Assembly: GCA_963853835.1 (NCBI GenBank)
Contig: OY970820.1
Location: 44,924,907-44,988,906 of the forward strand
Source: Calendula officinalis
Taxonomy: Eukaryota; Streptophyta; Magnoliopsida; Asterales; Asteraceae
Length of the DNA: 64,000 bases
Direction of reading: 5' to 3'
Of this stretch, positions 12,305 through 23,771 are shown piece by piece. Position 1 is the first letter of the stretch. The number at the start of each line of letters is the position of its first letter. The notes under the pieces were generated by a model. It was given only the letters and a program-made list of their open reading frames with translations. It was not told where the DNA came from and searched no databases. The position numbers were made by a program, and so were the translations under genes.

Positions 12305-12642
12305 CATAACAGTGTTTATGGCTTACAGTTTGTAACCCAACTCTACGTCGACCCAATAAGTTAATTGTGTCGAAAAGTTGAACCCTAACTCAAATACGTT
12401 GGTTTAACGGGTTACCCGTCCATTTCACCCCGTTTTAAAGCACATTTAGATGACTAGCATCATTGATATAACTCAGCTAAAAAAAAAAAAAACAAATAAA
12501 CTTTACTATAAGAGCAAAATCATTATGTATTTTAAATCAACTTAACTTATTATGTACATGGTCTATAGATATTTAGTATATCATTTTATTTTATATTATA
12601 AATAAAATAAAAGGAAATGCTAAATATGAAATTTATTTATAG
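12305..12642. other. AT-rich sequence, probably intron upstream of the SSL exon
   Basis: There is no ORF or element with clear ends. The stretch runs into a splice acceptor (TTTATTTATAG) at 12642, so it is best read as the 3' part of an intron of the strictosidine-synthase-like gene. Confidence 0.55.
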
Positions 12643-13850
12643 GGAAGGGTGTGGTGGGACGAATATGGAGAAAGTATGTGGACGTCCTTTGGGCTTGAAG
12701 TTTGACAAAAATACGGGTGATTTGTACATCGCAGATGCATATTTTGGGCTACTTGCAGTTGACCAAAATGGTGGGCTGACCACCTCACTTGTATCCAAAG
12801 CCCAAGGCCTTCCATTAATATTCACAAATGGTCTAGACATTGACCACACTAATGGACTTGTCTACTTCACGGATAGCAGTCAACGTTACACTCGTAGGTA
12901 CGTTCTTTATATCTCTTAATGCATTAAAATGAAAAATAATAAGCCGATGTTCTCACCCAAAGCTTGTAGTCTAGTAGTATTGGTTTGTGGTATAAGGTGT
13001 TGTACATGACCTATAGGCCTATTGGTCATGGGATTCAAGTCATGTTGTAGACATATTAGAGTAGATTATGTATCGTCAAAAAAAATATATATATTAGAAG
13101 GAAAGTTTCCTTTAGTGAAATATATTAATGACAAATAAAAAGGGTTAATAATCAATACCACTAGGCTACACGATGTCATATACACGTTCAAAAACTATTC
13201 TCGCTCTTTTAATTATGTCAACATAAGGCATTCAAATGACTATATTTATTTAACAAAAATACGTAACTTTACATAGGGATCACATGCTTGTTCTACTCAC
13301 TAATGATAAAACCGGAAGCTTACTAAAATACGATCTTGAAAGCAAAGAAGTAACCATTGTACTTCGTAACCTCACCTTTCCAAATGGAGTGGCATTAAGT
13401 CAAGATGGTAGTTTTCTTCTTGTGGCCGAGACAACAAATTGTAGAGTTTTCAGACTTTGGCTTAAAACACCAAAAGCGGGGACACTTGAAACATTTGCTG
13501 ATCTCCCGGGATACCCCGACAATATTAAGAGAAACGAGAACGGAGAATTTTGGGTGGCAATGTATTCAAGAAAAAGAAGAATTTTGAGGTGGATTCACTC
13601 ATTTCCTTGGATTTTTAAACTTATAAGGTTGCTTCCAATTGACATAGTTAAATTGTGCTCATACATTGCTACATTAGGAGGTGAAGGGTTGGCAGCAAAG
13701 TTGGGGGTAGATGGTGGTATATTGACAATCTTAAAGGATGTAGATGGTAAAAGATGGAAATATGGTAGTGAGGTGATGGAGAGACAGGGGTATTTATGGA
13801 TTGGTTCTGTAGAGAACCCTTTTGTAGTCAAACAAAAAATACAAGATTGA
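12643..13850 (+). CDS. Strictosidine-synthase-like protein, last two exons (5' end outside window)
   Basis: Exon 12643-12897 and exon 13277-13850 join in frame: the donor AG|GTACGT and acceptor ACATAG|G give one arginine codon across the junction. The first exon holds the family signature CGRPLGLKFDKNTGDLYIAD, then YFTDSS; the second has LLKYD, FPNGVALSQDGSFLLVAET and DNIKRNENGEFWVA. These are hallmarks of the plant strictosidine-synthase-like/APMAP-type beta-propeller family, usually secreted or vacuolar and mostly without strictosidine synthase activity. The stop is TGA at 13848. The signal peptide and first blades are missing: the exon opens with the third base of a split codon, so at least one exon lies upstream. 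No defect is seen in the two exons. A SINE lies in the intron. Confidence 0.85.
12960..13085 (+). repeat. tRNA-derived SINE in the SSL intron
   Basis: An A-box-like TAGTCTAGTAGTATTGGT (12967-12984) and a B-box-like GGGATTCAAGTCA (13030-13042) lie about 60 bases apart. A short A-rich tail follows at 13078-13086. No clear target duplication was found. Confidence 0.55.
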
Positions 13851-14261
13851 AAGTAAAAAAGAAATATTTGTGTACCATTGTAACTAACATATCCTTATAG
13901 TTTGATTTTATTTATTTATTTATGGTTTTCGGAATTTATCTCTAAATTTACCATTAACTTATGAAGCTTGTTGTCGAATAGAAATTAAAGATCAATAATC
14001 ACCAAATTTGTGATTTAGATAGAGGTGGCTAAATGGTCCAACAATGTACTTTTCTTAATAAATAATAGAAAGCATACTTTGAATGAATAAAAAATTTAGA
14101 GGTAGCTCAAAATGTATTTTTCTACATATGTTACTTTAACGACGATAATGTAGTTCCCATATAATTGACTTTTAACAATTAATTTAACTTAACAAATCAG
14201 ATAGTCTCTTACGCGTTTTCTTTTTTCTTTCATAATCTACATCTAATTTTCATATACGTTT
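13851..14261. other. AT-rich flank 3' of the SSL gene
   Basis: This is the likely 3' UTR and downstream DNA of the strictosidine-synthase-like gene. I see no further gene or element. Confidence 0.5.
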
Positions 14262-14325
14262 ACAACAGGACTCGAAGCCCCAACTTACAGGTTATGGGCA
14301 AACACCATACCGCTAGGGCAAAAAC
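14262..14325 (-). repeat. tRNA-like SINE head
   Basis: On the minus strand, A-box-like TGCCCTAGCGGTATGGTG (plus 14303-14320) and B-box-like GGGCTTCGAGTCC (plus 14268-14280) are spaced as in pol III promoters. The body and tail are not clear. Confidence 0.5.
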
Positions 14326-14538
14326 CCTTTGGTCTCTTAGGCTGACATGTGTCACTGGAGGCTTTAGAAGATATCATGTGACCTTTTAAATTTTTTTTGT
14401 TTATCATAATAGATAGATATATAGATGTATTAAATGAAGTCTAATTTTTACAACTAGTAAATACATGCTTTTAGAATAAATTAGACAAACCCATAAGTCT
14501 TCAAATGGGATGTTTTGACTTAATCTGGATAACCAAAT

Positions 14539-15465
14539 TTGGGGTAAGCTCGGTTCAAAAAACCTAACCGAATCGAAGCAAAACTGATAGAACCAGAACG
14601 AAATTTTCAATACCCATGTTTCCTGAAGCGACATTTTGTTTCACTCGTTTCATTTATACTTTAAGCGTGACTGCTATTAGGTGTGGCAATTCAGGTCGGG
14701 TTCGGGTTAACGAATTCGGGTTCACGGGTTGGCGGGTCAGAAACGTTCAACCCGAAACCGACCTGTTTATATAAACGGGTCAGATATCTCAACCCTAACC
14801 TGTTTAACTTCAACACAAACCTAACCCATATAACCCATTTAATAAAACGGGTTAAACAGGTTATCATGTCAAACAAGTTAAACGGGTCAAACAGGTCAAA
14901 ATGTTGTTATTATTACACAAATTCATAACAAAATTTTAAACACCAAATCACTAAGTAACATTTTTAATTTTTATCTAACTATTAATTACGTTTTAACTAG
15001 TAAATTATAAATTAAATATAAATATATACATTTTAAAATATATTTTAATAATTAAACGGGTTGGCAGGTCGACCCATTTAAATTATCATTGACCCTAACC
15101 TAACATGTTTAATAAACGGGTCAGCTGACTCAACCCGAGACTGACCCAATTATATTTTACCCCAACCCAAACCTGTTTATTTTCGTGTCGTTTCAGGGCG
15201 GGTTTCGTGTCGGGTCAGAAATTTCCACCCCTAACTGCTATAATATATACTTCATAACATGTTATCAGTTTTGGTTCAGTTCGATTTTATTAGGCTAGAT
15301 ATTCATCTTTTTCCAAATACTGAACCGAAACCGATAGAATCGAAACCGAAAACGGTGAATTTTCTTAACTAAAACCAAATCGATAACATGCTATCGGTTT
15401 TGGTTCGATTCGATTTCGGTCGGTTTTCGGTTCGGTTCGATTTTTCGGCCAAAATGCTCACCCCT
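14539..15465. mobile_element. hAT MITE (CCGAAACC family), interrupted by a second MITE
   Basis: The octamer AACCAAAT flanks the element (14531-14538 and 15466-15473). Ends are TTGGGGTAAGCTCGG and AAAATGCTCACCCCT. Without the nested element and its duplication it would be about 363 bp, close to the related element at 34383-34676. It shares the internal near-palindrome CGATAACATGCTATCGG. Confidence 0.85.
14678..15233. mobile_element. hAT MITE (GGGTCGGGTT family) nested in another hAT MITE
   Basis: Ends TAGGTGTGG and CCACCCCTA are inverted with one difference. The target duplication ACTGCTAT is perfect (14670-14677 and 15234-15241). Both subterminal zones are rich in AACGGGTCA/GACCCG words. There is no ORF. 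Confidence 0.9.
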
Positions 15466-15473
15466 AACCAAAT

Positions 15474-16570
15474 CTAATACAAGTGACCTATGGGTTATAT
15501 ATTTATAGGTCATGGATTCTAGCCTCGTGATATTGGTGAAAAATATAAGGCATTATTCATGACTTATTTTATAGATATTTCTTAATTCGAAAAACATGAA
15601 TACAGTTGAAGTCAAAGTTTACCTTATCTACAATAGAGATCATTAAGAAATTATTTTAGAACATCATAAGTACGAGTCGCTATATACCCCCGAGAATATT
15701 ATTAATGTTTTTTTTGTTAGACAATGAGAAGTACGATTCGCAATCTCCAATAGAAAATGTTTTGGTTGATAGTTATCATACGCTTCTAATTTCTTCTTAA
15801 TCCAATTGATTAGTTTATATACTTCGTATATCTTATTCATTAAAAATATGCTTTGACAATATCTTATTTGTCAAAGAAAATTGTCTGACATAATAAGATT
15901 TATATAAAAATTAGATCGATCGAGATGGAACTAAGGAAACACTAATGAAATAAAGAAAAATCGAATTTCTTCCTACTAAATACGGAGTATTCTTACTTCA
16001 TCATCTGAATTAGTAAAATAATTGACATGTGAAATATATTTTCATTTTTCTATCTTCATCTTTTTATTTAGACACTTGTATTAATCAAATGAGTGAGAAA
16101 ATTAAATATAAAATTTATTAAAAAGTAATATTATTCGTCATAAAATAAAGGTCATGATCAAGTGTAGAGATGATTGCTATGTTTGTTAGTTGTTAAGCTT
16201 ACAGAGTTATAACAAATTAATAAATTTTGATATAATTAGGTCAGCAGTTACCTCATATCTGATAATTAAGATGCTTAAAATACTAAGTGACATCTTTCTT
16301 GGATTAATTAAGTGCCAAACACCAAATAAGATTGCTGCACTCCTAGAGTGTGTGTGAAGTGTGGATACCACATGCCATGTAAACTTGCTTAATCGAAAAC
16401 TTGTGCATGGCACACGCTCACGTTTTGAAATTAGTATATAAACATTATTTTATTAGTATATATACATTTACAAACAAGGATGAACAGTATGCTTAAATAT
16501 TTTATTCTTTCTCCAGTTGTTTTTTTTTTTAACTTCTGTCACTTTTATTCAATACATACATATAAACAAA
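15474..16570. other. AT-rich intergenic DNA
   Basis: No gene was recognised. A possible degraded SINE A box (TAGCCTCGTGATATTGGTG) lies near 15520, without a B box. A frame at 16207-16413 shows no recognisable features. Confidence 0.5.
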
Positions 16571-16571
16571 T

Positions 16572-16665
16572 AATGAAATCACCCAGATGGCCGACTGGCA
16601 ATCTTTTAAACTTCTCCGTTTTGAACAACCGAGGTTCAAATCCCACCGAGCACCATACTTTTATA
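16572..16665 (+). repeat. tRNA-derived SINE
   Basis: A-box-like GATGGCCGACTGGC (about 16586) and a good B box GGTTCAAATCCC (16632-16643) are followed by CACCGAGCACC and T/A-rich sequence. The end is not defined. Confidence 0.5.
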
Positions 16666-16872
16666 TATATTAAATTATTTTGTCCTCTCTTTAATTCTTC
16701 CTTTAATTCTTTCACTTTTTTTCAATTTTGTTTAAATTATGTTTTATCCCATGATCTTTAAATTTTTATATATTTTAAATAAAAATTTATCATCAAAACT
16801 TTTAATTTCATATATAACTAATAGATTTTCATATAATTAAAGAGTAGTTTTTCTTAACTACTATTAATATTT

Positions 16873-17041
16873 TACATTTTATATTTATATTTATATTTAT
16901 ATTTATATTTATATTTATATTTATATTTATATTTATATTTATATTTATATTTATATTTATATTTATATTTATATTTATATTTATATTTATATTTATAATT
17001 ATATTTATATTTATATTTATATTTATATTTATATTTATATA
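16873..17041. repeat. Hexanucleotide microsatellite (ATATTT)n
   Basis: About 28 near-perfect copies of ATATTT, with one interruption (TATAATTATA, near 16995), are followed by a short ATT run. Confidence 0.95.
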
Positions 17042-17602
17042 TTTACTATTATTATTATTATTAATTATTTCCTAAATAAAATTGATTTTAAAGAGGCGTA
17101 GATTTCTAAGATAATAAATTATATGATTTTATTTTTACAATAAAAATTTTATTTGACATAATAACACATACTCCTACACAAAATAAAATTAATGTATACA
17201 TATCTACATAATAACTAACAATAAAAACAATTTGAATACAATAAAAAAAATAACACCGATCACGCATTTAAATAGAAGTTGTACAACTGAAACATGTACT
17301 AATGTATATCATCTTTTGGGTGTCGTATGAAAATCTCTGCGGCAACGCGCGAGGTAATTTCTACTCGTTATTTATAATTTATAACAATATTTATTTCTGC
17401 TGCAGAAGTTTATTTTATTTTTTTATTTTTTTATTTTTTTTGAACGGCTGCTGCAGAAGTTTATAATCTTGACTTTATTTATCAGAAACATAGGTATCAA
17501 ACAGGTGCCAACAATATTATCGGTTGGCATAGTTTACGGACACTGTTGGCACGCGTCTATCGGTGGGGAGTGTCAGTTCATCGCTTCGGTTTTGAGACGA
17601 AC
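17042..17602. other. Intergenic DNA up to the LTR element
   Basis: An AT-rich part is followed by a more balanced segment (17460-17602) with a 72-residue open frame running into the LTR. I do not recognise the protein. The last five bases before the element belong to its target duplication. Confidence 0.4.
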
Positions 17603-17607
17603 TGAGG
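17603..17607. repeat. 5-bp target duplication of the outer LTR element
   Basis: TGAGG here is repeated at 33795-33799 on the other side of the 16.2-kb composite. Confidence 0.85.
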
Positions 17608-18687
17608 TTAAGAGTTTCATAACACTGCTCGACCACTTAGGTCAACCACCTAGTACACTTGGTTCGACCATACTGGTAAGAACATGATGGTTCTCTTGAC
17701 CGGTTAAACCAACTAGCTAGTTCAATCCCTAAAAGCGGAACTGAGATTGAACTTAATCCTTAAACCCCAAAGGATTATAGGAACTTAGAAATCAAACTAG
17801 ATTAACAAGAAAGAAACCTTGTACGAAAAAAACTCGAACACACACAATGCTTGTTGTGGTTCGTCGACCATCAACCAAAGAACCCTAGGGTTCTTTGGTC
17901 GAATTCGAGCAAGAGGGAAGAGGGAGAAAAGGGTTTCCCAAAACATACCTTATTGCTTGCTTAAGATAGTCCACTGATGATGAACAAATCGAGCGACCTT
18001 CTAGTTGATCTTAGCAATGAACTTGTTCTTCGAAACTCGAAGAACACGAAGAACGAACGAAGAACGAAGAACACCAAACTTGGTGTTCTTGGCTCAATTC
18101 GGCCGAATGGGGAGAGGAAGGGGGATGGTGATTTTCGTGAGGTGTGTAACACCAATAAGGGTTACCCTAAGCCTCTTATTTATAGTTAAATAAGTTGCGC
18201 TTAGAACCCTCTAGTTTAACTATAAGGGATGGCCATCCCTTATAGTTTTACTAGTTCATTATTGTCACACTTAATTATCAAATGCCTTAGTATTATACAC
18301 TTATATATTTCGGTATATACATACACAAAATATATACTTGTGTTATATACTTTTAATAATTAATTAGACGATAATATTATCCAATCACTATATGATTTAA
18401 TAGCTCTAAATCATATCATGGATAATCTATAATTAAAACATTGTATATTTACTTAACTAGTAAACGTACAAATACTTGTATTAATTAGGTAGTTAAACTA
18501 ATCAAGTAATAAATTAAACTTAACATAATACTTAACTGATTCATAATGACTATTATGAATCATTCATCTTCGTAGTATCATTACATATCTTGCTCGTATT
18601 ACATGCACTCACCGGTGTGACCCTTAAGTGTTTCGTAGGTTTGGATGTATCATCATAGGTTGACTAACTATGCACATAATTCCAACA
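17608..18687 (-). repeat. 3' LTR of the outer element
   Basis: In element orientation it starts TGTTGGAATTATGTGC. It matches the other LTR except for a local replacement or deletion near 18215-18250. The terminal TG-complement at 17608 reads TT, a point change. A purine-rich tract (complement of GACTCCCACTT, 18688-18698) adjoins it. Confidence 0.9.
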
Positions 18688-18732
18688 GACTCCCACTTGT
18701 GCAAGTTCGTAACCTTTTTTTAATGACACGAG

Positions 18733-18954
18733 CTACAGTGGCCTTCTAGATGGGCATGTAGGTAGCCAACCCCATAAAAACGGCTTATGTAACCCAGGTA
18801 TAGTTTCGAAAAACTCTTTAATAGCGTCTCCTAGTAAATAACACCATGTCTCTACTTCTTGGGCAACTTTGTTAGGTTCATCCCTTGCAGCACGATATTT
18901 GTGATAACGAATACGAGCATGGTAGAAAATATCAACTCTTGTACTCGAAATCAT
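18733..18954 (-). pseudogene. Conserved relic frame near the 3' LTR
   Basis: The minus-strand frame contains VDIFYHARIRYHKYRAARDE and LLGDAIKEFF. The nested element has the same peptide with changes at 24998-25234. Two copies keeping a readable frame suggests a decayed coding segment. I do not recognise the protein. Confidence 0.3.
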
Positions 18955-20099
18955 TTCATGACTTCTTTATTCAAACTGTTTTGATAAACGACAAAGAACA
19001 GATCAGTTCGTTTGGGCATGACCATGCACTTTCCAGTTTTCTTATCATGTCAAAGGACCCATAAATATCTCTCCTTAAAAGGAGGTGCAATTACCATCTT
19101 GTTATATTTCGATTCAAAATACATTTCCTCTGTACTCAGTAAGGCCTCGTATGACAACCATATTTCAGGCTTGTCTAAGACGAACAAAGTACATTAGTTA
19201 TTGTATCTCAAACCAAATACCTCAGGCTTAAGGACAATCCTAGTGAACAATACTTTTGAACTTTTCAACCATGAAGTATTGTCACGGTGGTCAATCCAAT
19301 ATTCGTCGAGCTCCAACAGAATATCACCGCTATTTGGTCCACAACAAAACTTGTTGTAGCTATCTTCGAGAAAACTCGAATCTGCACCAAATACCGCGAT
19401 GACGTTAACGTTCCATCAAGGTTCCCACCAAGAAGAGTAGTCATGGATATTGTAAAACATACAAAGTCTTGAATAACAATGATACTAACTAATGTACTAT
19501 TCCTCACTGGACATAGATACAAAATTATTACTGCATCATTACTTATTCCTTTCGTTCATGTTGATTACTTAATGACTTTTACAATTTTAGTTGTAACTTT
19601 ATCACTTAAACTAGTCACTTCTATTAAACTAAAGACATAAGACAAGTGTTAGAAAAACACTATTACTTTTGTCTTTGCTAGATTAGAAGTATTGGAAATA
19701 ACTCCTTAGTTTCCTGAATTCATAAAATTCACCTTGTAACTAGTTACCTGATTTGTAGATATCTTGTTACTAGTTAAAGAAATTTCCTTAAATGATTATG
19801 TTATCTACTGGAGTGTGAATAACCTATTAGATATGCAATAATTAATCACAAGACTTGTGATAACGCTATTAGGTTTGCAATAGTCTAATTAACGATCATT
19901 TATTATTTCTCTTAACTCTTTGGCTAACGACTTGGTAAAACCTTGTTGTTAATATCCTACTAACTTACTATATTCATTAATATCTCTAATGAATACGTTA
20001 GTCATAGCTCCCACTAAATTTATGGAATTTAAGCATCACTTAAACTATTACTTTGACCTAGTCAAAACCTTATAGTTTAACCTTTAAGAATTAATCAAT

Positions 20100-20490
20100 T
20101 ATTAAAGTCATCCTTTGGATTTACGAATATCCAATATTCCTTTTGAGGGAATCATGACTTTCATTGATCAACGTATCTAACAAGTATAAGACACTTGAAA
20201 CGATACTTCCAATTCTTAAATGTATATTAGTGTTTTTTAAGAACCTCATATAATGCCAAAGTCATTTCTTGGATTTCTCAAATATCCATTATTCCTATAG
20301 GGAATTATGACTTGATCAAATGTTGCATTTATTACAAGTATAAAAGTCTTGCAATGACACATTTGATTCTTAAATACTTTAATATAGTTCTTATCTTTTA
20401 AGAGTTCATTTAATGTCTAAGTCATTCTTCTTGGATTATACGAATATCCAATCATTCCTATTAGGGAATTATGACCTCATTAAATTCCTT
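20100..20490. repeat. Degenerate tandem repeat, unit about 155 bp
   Basis: Three diverged copies of a block containing TTGGATT-ACGAATATCCA, TATTCCTATAGGGAAT and TATGACTT begin near 20108, 20262 and 20418. The nested element has the same arrangement at about 26430 and 26585. Confidence 0.6.
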
Positions 20491-20990
20491 TATCACAAGT
20501 ATGAAAGACTTGTAATAATACTCTTTAAAGTCTATCTTGATTATACCCAATATAATCATATTATATTAATACTAATACTTTAAAACTTACTATCATAAGT
20601 AACCATTACTTAAGATGTTTTAAATAAGTTCAATGTACCTTGAACTTTATGCTTTCCATAAAAAACTCTTAAATACTTTCATTAGAAAAACTTTCTAATT
20701 ACTAGTGTCTAAGTAAGTTGAGCTTCTAAGATATTACAACAATCAAACAACTATAAACAATGAGATCATTATTAAGTCAATACTTGACTTTATAATCTAG
20801 TCATAAACTTTGACTAGTATAATCAACACACATGCACACACAATATAATTCAACCATGGATTCAACGATGATAAACTCAAAAACCGAAAATTTATCATAA
20901 AATAAAAATTGTAATTTTAAAACAACTAAAAACGAAAATTGTTTTACTGAATCCAAAATACTGAATCAAAAACAAGTGGTGCTCGTGGGA

Positions 20991-21989
20991 TCATCTCCAT
21001 CTCATGTCGGTCATCATCACTTTCCATTCCCTCCTGCAATAAACGATTGCAAAAGTTAGATTACTCGTAATGTACTTTACAAGTAACTTAAAGTGATTTA
21101 GAAGTTCAGTGGTGTTACCTGAAGAACTAGCAAATCCTCCACCACCGGCAACCTTTGGACAATCTCTTTTCCAATGCCCATCCTCGCCACATTTGAAGCA
21201 CTGATTCTCGGTCCTCGCAGTGTTAGGCTTCGACTTCTTGACCTTATGTTTGACACTTTTACCATTCGGCATTGCTTGGTCGGGATTGGTCTTACCCTTC
21301 CCACCATGCATGTTTCTCTTCCTCTTCCCATTGCCACCACCATTACCGATGATCAGAACATCTTTAGACTTTGATCCCAAACTCAACTCAGCTGTCTTGA
21401 GCATAGAATGTAGCTCAGCAATGGATTTCTCCATATTATGCATGTTGTAGTTGACCACAAAAGGCTTGTAGTCATCAGACAACGAATTGAGTATAGTGTC
21501 TGTTGCCATCTGCAACGGAATGGGGTGACCAAGTCTAGCGAGGTGATCCATGTGCCCTTTCATTTTCATGACATGGGCACTCACCGGTGTTCCTTTGACC
21601 ATCTTGCACGAGTTGAAGGCTCGATTGATGTCAAACCTCTCAGTGCGAGCTTGCTCTTGAAATGAATCCCTTAGTTGCCGGATCATTTCAAACGCAGGCA
21701 CATCCATAAGTCCCGCTTGTAGCTCGGGACTCATAGTGGCGAGCATTAGACAACTCACATCGAGTGCATCACTGACATGCTTATCACAAGCTTGCGTTTC
21801 AGCTCGGGCATTTGCGGCAGGGACATTCGGTACTGCTCTCTCCAAGACATACCACTTTCTCTCATGCCTGAGCACAATACGAAGATTGCGCTCCCAACTG
21901 AGAAAGTTTGAACCAGTCAACTTGTCCTTTTCGAGGATCGAGCGAAGTGAGAGATTGTTTGTACTTGTCGTTGTGGTTGTTGCTGCCAT
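20991..21989 (-). CDS. Copia-type Gag of the outer element, with probable 3' intron
   Basis: The ATG is at 21989. The N-terminal half is a Copia Gag core (LTGSNFLSWERNLRIVLRHE, DALDVSCLMLATMSPEL, LRDSFQEQARTERFDIN, SDDYKPFVVNYNM). A basic linker and one zinc knuckle, CFKCGEDGHWKRDC, follow. After SSSG the sequence offers a donor (CAG|GTAACACC) and an acceptor (TTATTGCAG|GAGGG, exon resuming at 21033). Splicing would give a short acidic end (ESDDDRHEMEMIPRAP) reaching a stop at about 20956. The unspliced frame also stays open. The nested copy keeps both splice sites. Gag would package element RNA into cytoplasmic particles. Confidence 0.8.
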   Translation of the reverse strand: MAATTTTTSTNNLSLRSILEKDKLTGSNFLSWERNLRIVLRHERKWYVLERAVPNVPAANARAETQACDKHVSDALDVSCLMLATMSPELQAGLMDVPAFEMIRQLRDSFQEQARTERFDINRAFNSCKMVKGTPVSAHVMKMKGHMDHLARLGHPIPLQMATDTILNSLSDDYKPFVVNYNMHNMEKSIAELHSMLKTAELSLGSKSKDVLIIGNGGGNGKRKRNMHGGKGKTNPDQAMPNGKSVKHKVKKSKPNTARTENQCFKCGEDGHWKRDCPKVAGGGGFASSSGNTTELLNHFKLLVKYITSNLTFAIVYCRREWKVMMTDMRWR

Positions 21990-22069
21990 CTACAAATCAA
22001 ACCCAGTTTTTAGTAATCATCAATAAACATTCTCTAAAATATATTATAAACTCATAATTAATATTTTAG

Positions 22070-22445
22070 GCCTAGGATCCATATATCACATTCTCGACGC
22101 AAGGTTTGGGCACTTCCCGACGAGACATGTTGTTTCTGGTAGGTAACATCCTTACCGATCGTATCAAGACTTGACACGATTCCTAGGGGGCGTAGAATCT
22201 TTAGACTCATAACTCACTACAACCTTGTACAATTTAATCGTACATTTCTAAGTTGCAATAAAGTCTAGTATGTTTATTCTACTCAAGTACTTTTTGGGCC
22301 GAGACTCCCGATTATCACCAAAGTAGATCAGACCATCTAAGACAATGCGATGCTCTGCGCCGGGACTCCCGCTTATCACAGAACCTTACGTACCCTAACA
22401 CTCGCAATGATTTGAATTCATATCTAAGGTTCTTTCTCCTTACAA
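22070..22445 (-). promoter_or_regulatory. Conserved leader upstream of gag with repeated stem-loops
   Basis: This block is almost unchanged between the outer and nested elements (28250-28612), while surrounding noncoding DNA has drifted. It carries two direct repeats about 60 bp apart (near 22297 and 22359) of the type CCGGGACTCCCG-TTATCAC, each able to form a small hairpin. Its position just 5' of gag suits an RNA packaging or dimerisation signal; that role is inferred. Confidence 0.45.
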
Positions 22446-23360
22446 TATGAATATCATTTAACAAGTGAGGTGTTCCATTAGATGGATATTACTTCGATCT
22501 AAGATTTTCTTGGGTTTGCTTAAGTCTAAACTAAACTTAAACCTTATTCCAATTTTAATTCTTAATTTTAAAACATGCGATTCGTGTACTTAATTCCACA
22601 AGACGCCTTTCTAAAATTACCTTTAAAACTCTAAGTTTTAAATTTGTTCGATTTTACTTTGTATACCTTAAAAACGAGGTGTACAAAAAGATATTACGAA
22701 GTTTTGTGAAAAACCTTATCTTAATAAAACGTACTTGTTTTATTTTAATTCTTTATGACTTACGAACACAAGTCATAACTCTAATTTAACATAACTAGTT
22801 TTTCCATGTTTAATAATAAAATTAAACATCTACTTATTAGATTCTCCAAAATATGTCCTAGGGACACATTTATAAACTATGTGATTTTCTTGTGTAGCTC
22901 CCACTAATTCCAACAACCATGATGGAACTTAAGCATGAACACAATCACTATTTTAAACTTGGTGAACACTAATAATCTTATTATATAAAAACTATATATA
23001 ATAATCTTAGTTTGTTTGAACCATTCTTATATTCAACTTAGACTTAGTTAAATACATGTTCTTAAATTTCCTATGTTATTTAACCCTTGATCATTAACTT
23101 AGTATTTTACGTAACTCGTAATATACTTTGTATAAATAACTAGATATAATTACTTATAACTTTATACAATCTAATATTTATGACTTTCGTATTATTATCT
23201 AATTATAATAAAACCTTACTTTGTACAATTTCTAGTTGTTTACAACTTTGTACATTTCTAGTTTAATTATAACTTAATACAAATTTCTAGTTATCATTAT
23301 ATTACAGCTTAAATGATCAAAAACAACATATATATTTAATGTTCCATTTAATCTTGTATT

Positions 23361-23493
<133 letters not shown>

Positions 23494-23766
23494 TCCTTAA
23501 AACCTTATAACATTCTTAATAAGAATATTACACCTAATTTGTACATATGTATTTTAATTTAGACTAATTAAAATACGTACAAACTATTTTATCTTTTAAA
23601 ATTGATTTTCGTTTAAATATTTAAAAACATTCCGAAAATTATGTATAATATAATATAAAAACATCTTGTTAAGTTTAAGACTTTAAAATCAACACTTCTC
23701 TTTTATCCTTAATTAAATTTAATTAATTAAACCCTTATCTCGTTCTTGATTAATCAAAACCAGGTT

Positions 23767-23771
23767 TCAAT
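23767..23771. repeat. 5-bp target duplication of the nested element
   Basis: TCAAT here is repeated at 31862-31866, directly after the other LTR. Confidence 0.85.

Noticed and set aside
16340..16400. Short likeness (GTGGATACCACATG context) between this site and 60682-60705
   Set aside because: Only about 30 bases agree and neither site has LTR or inverted ends there. It could be chance or an old shared fragment.
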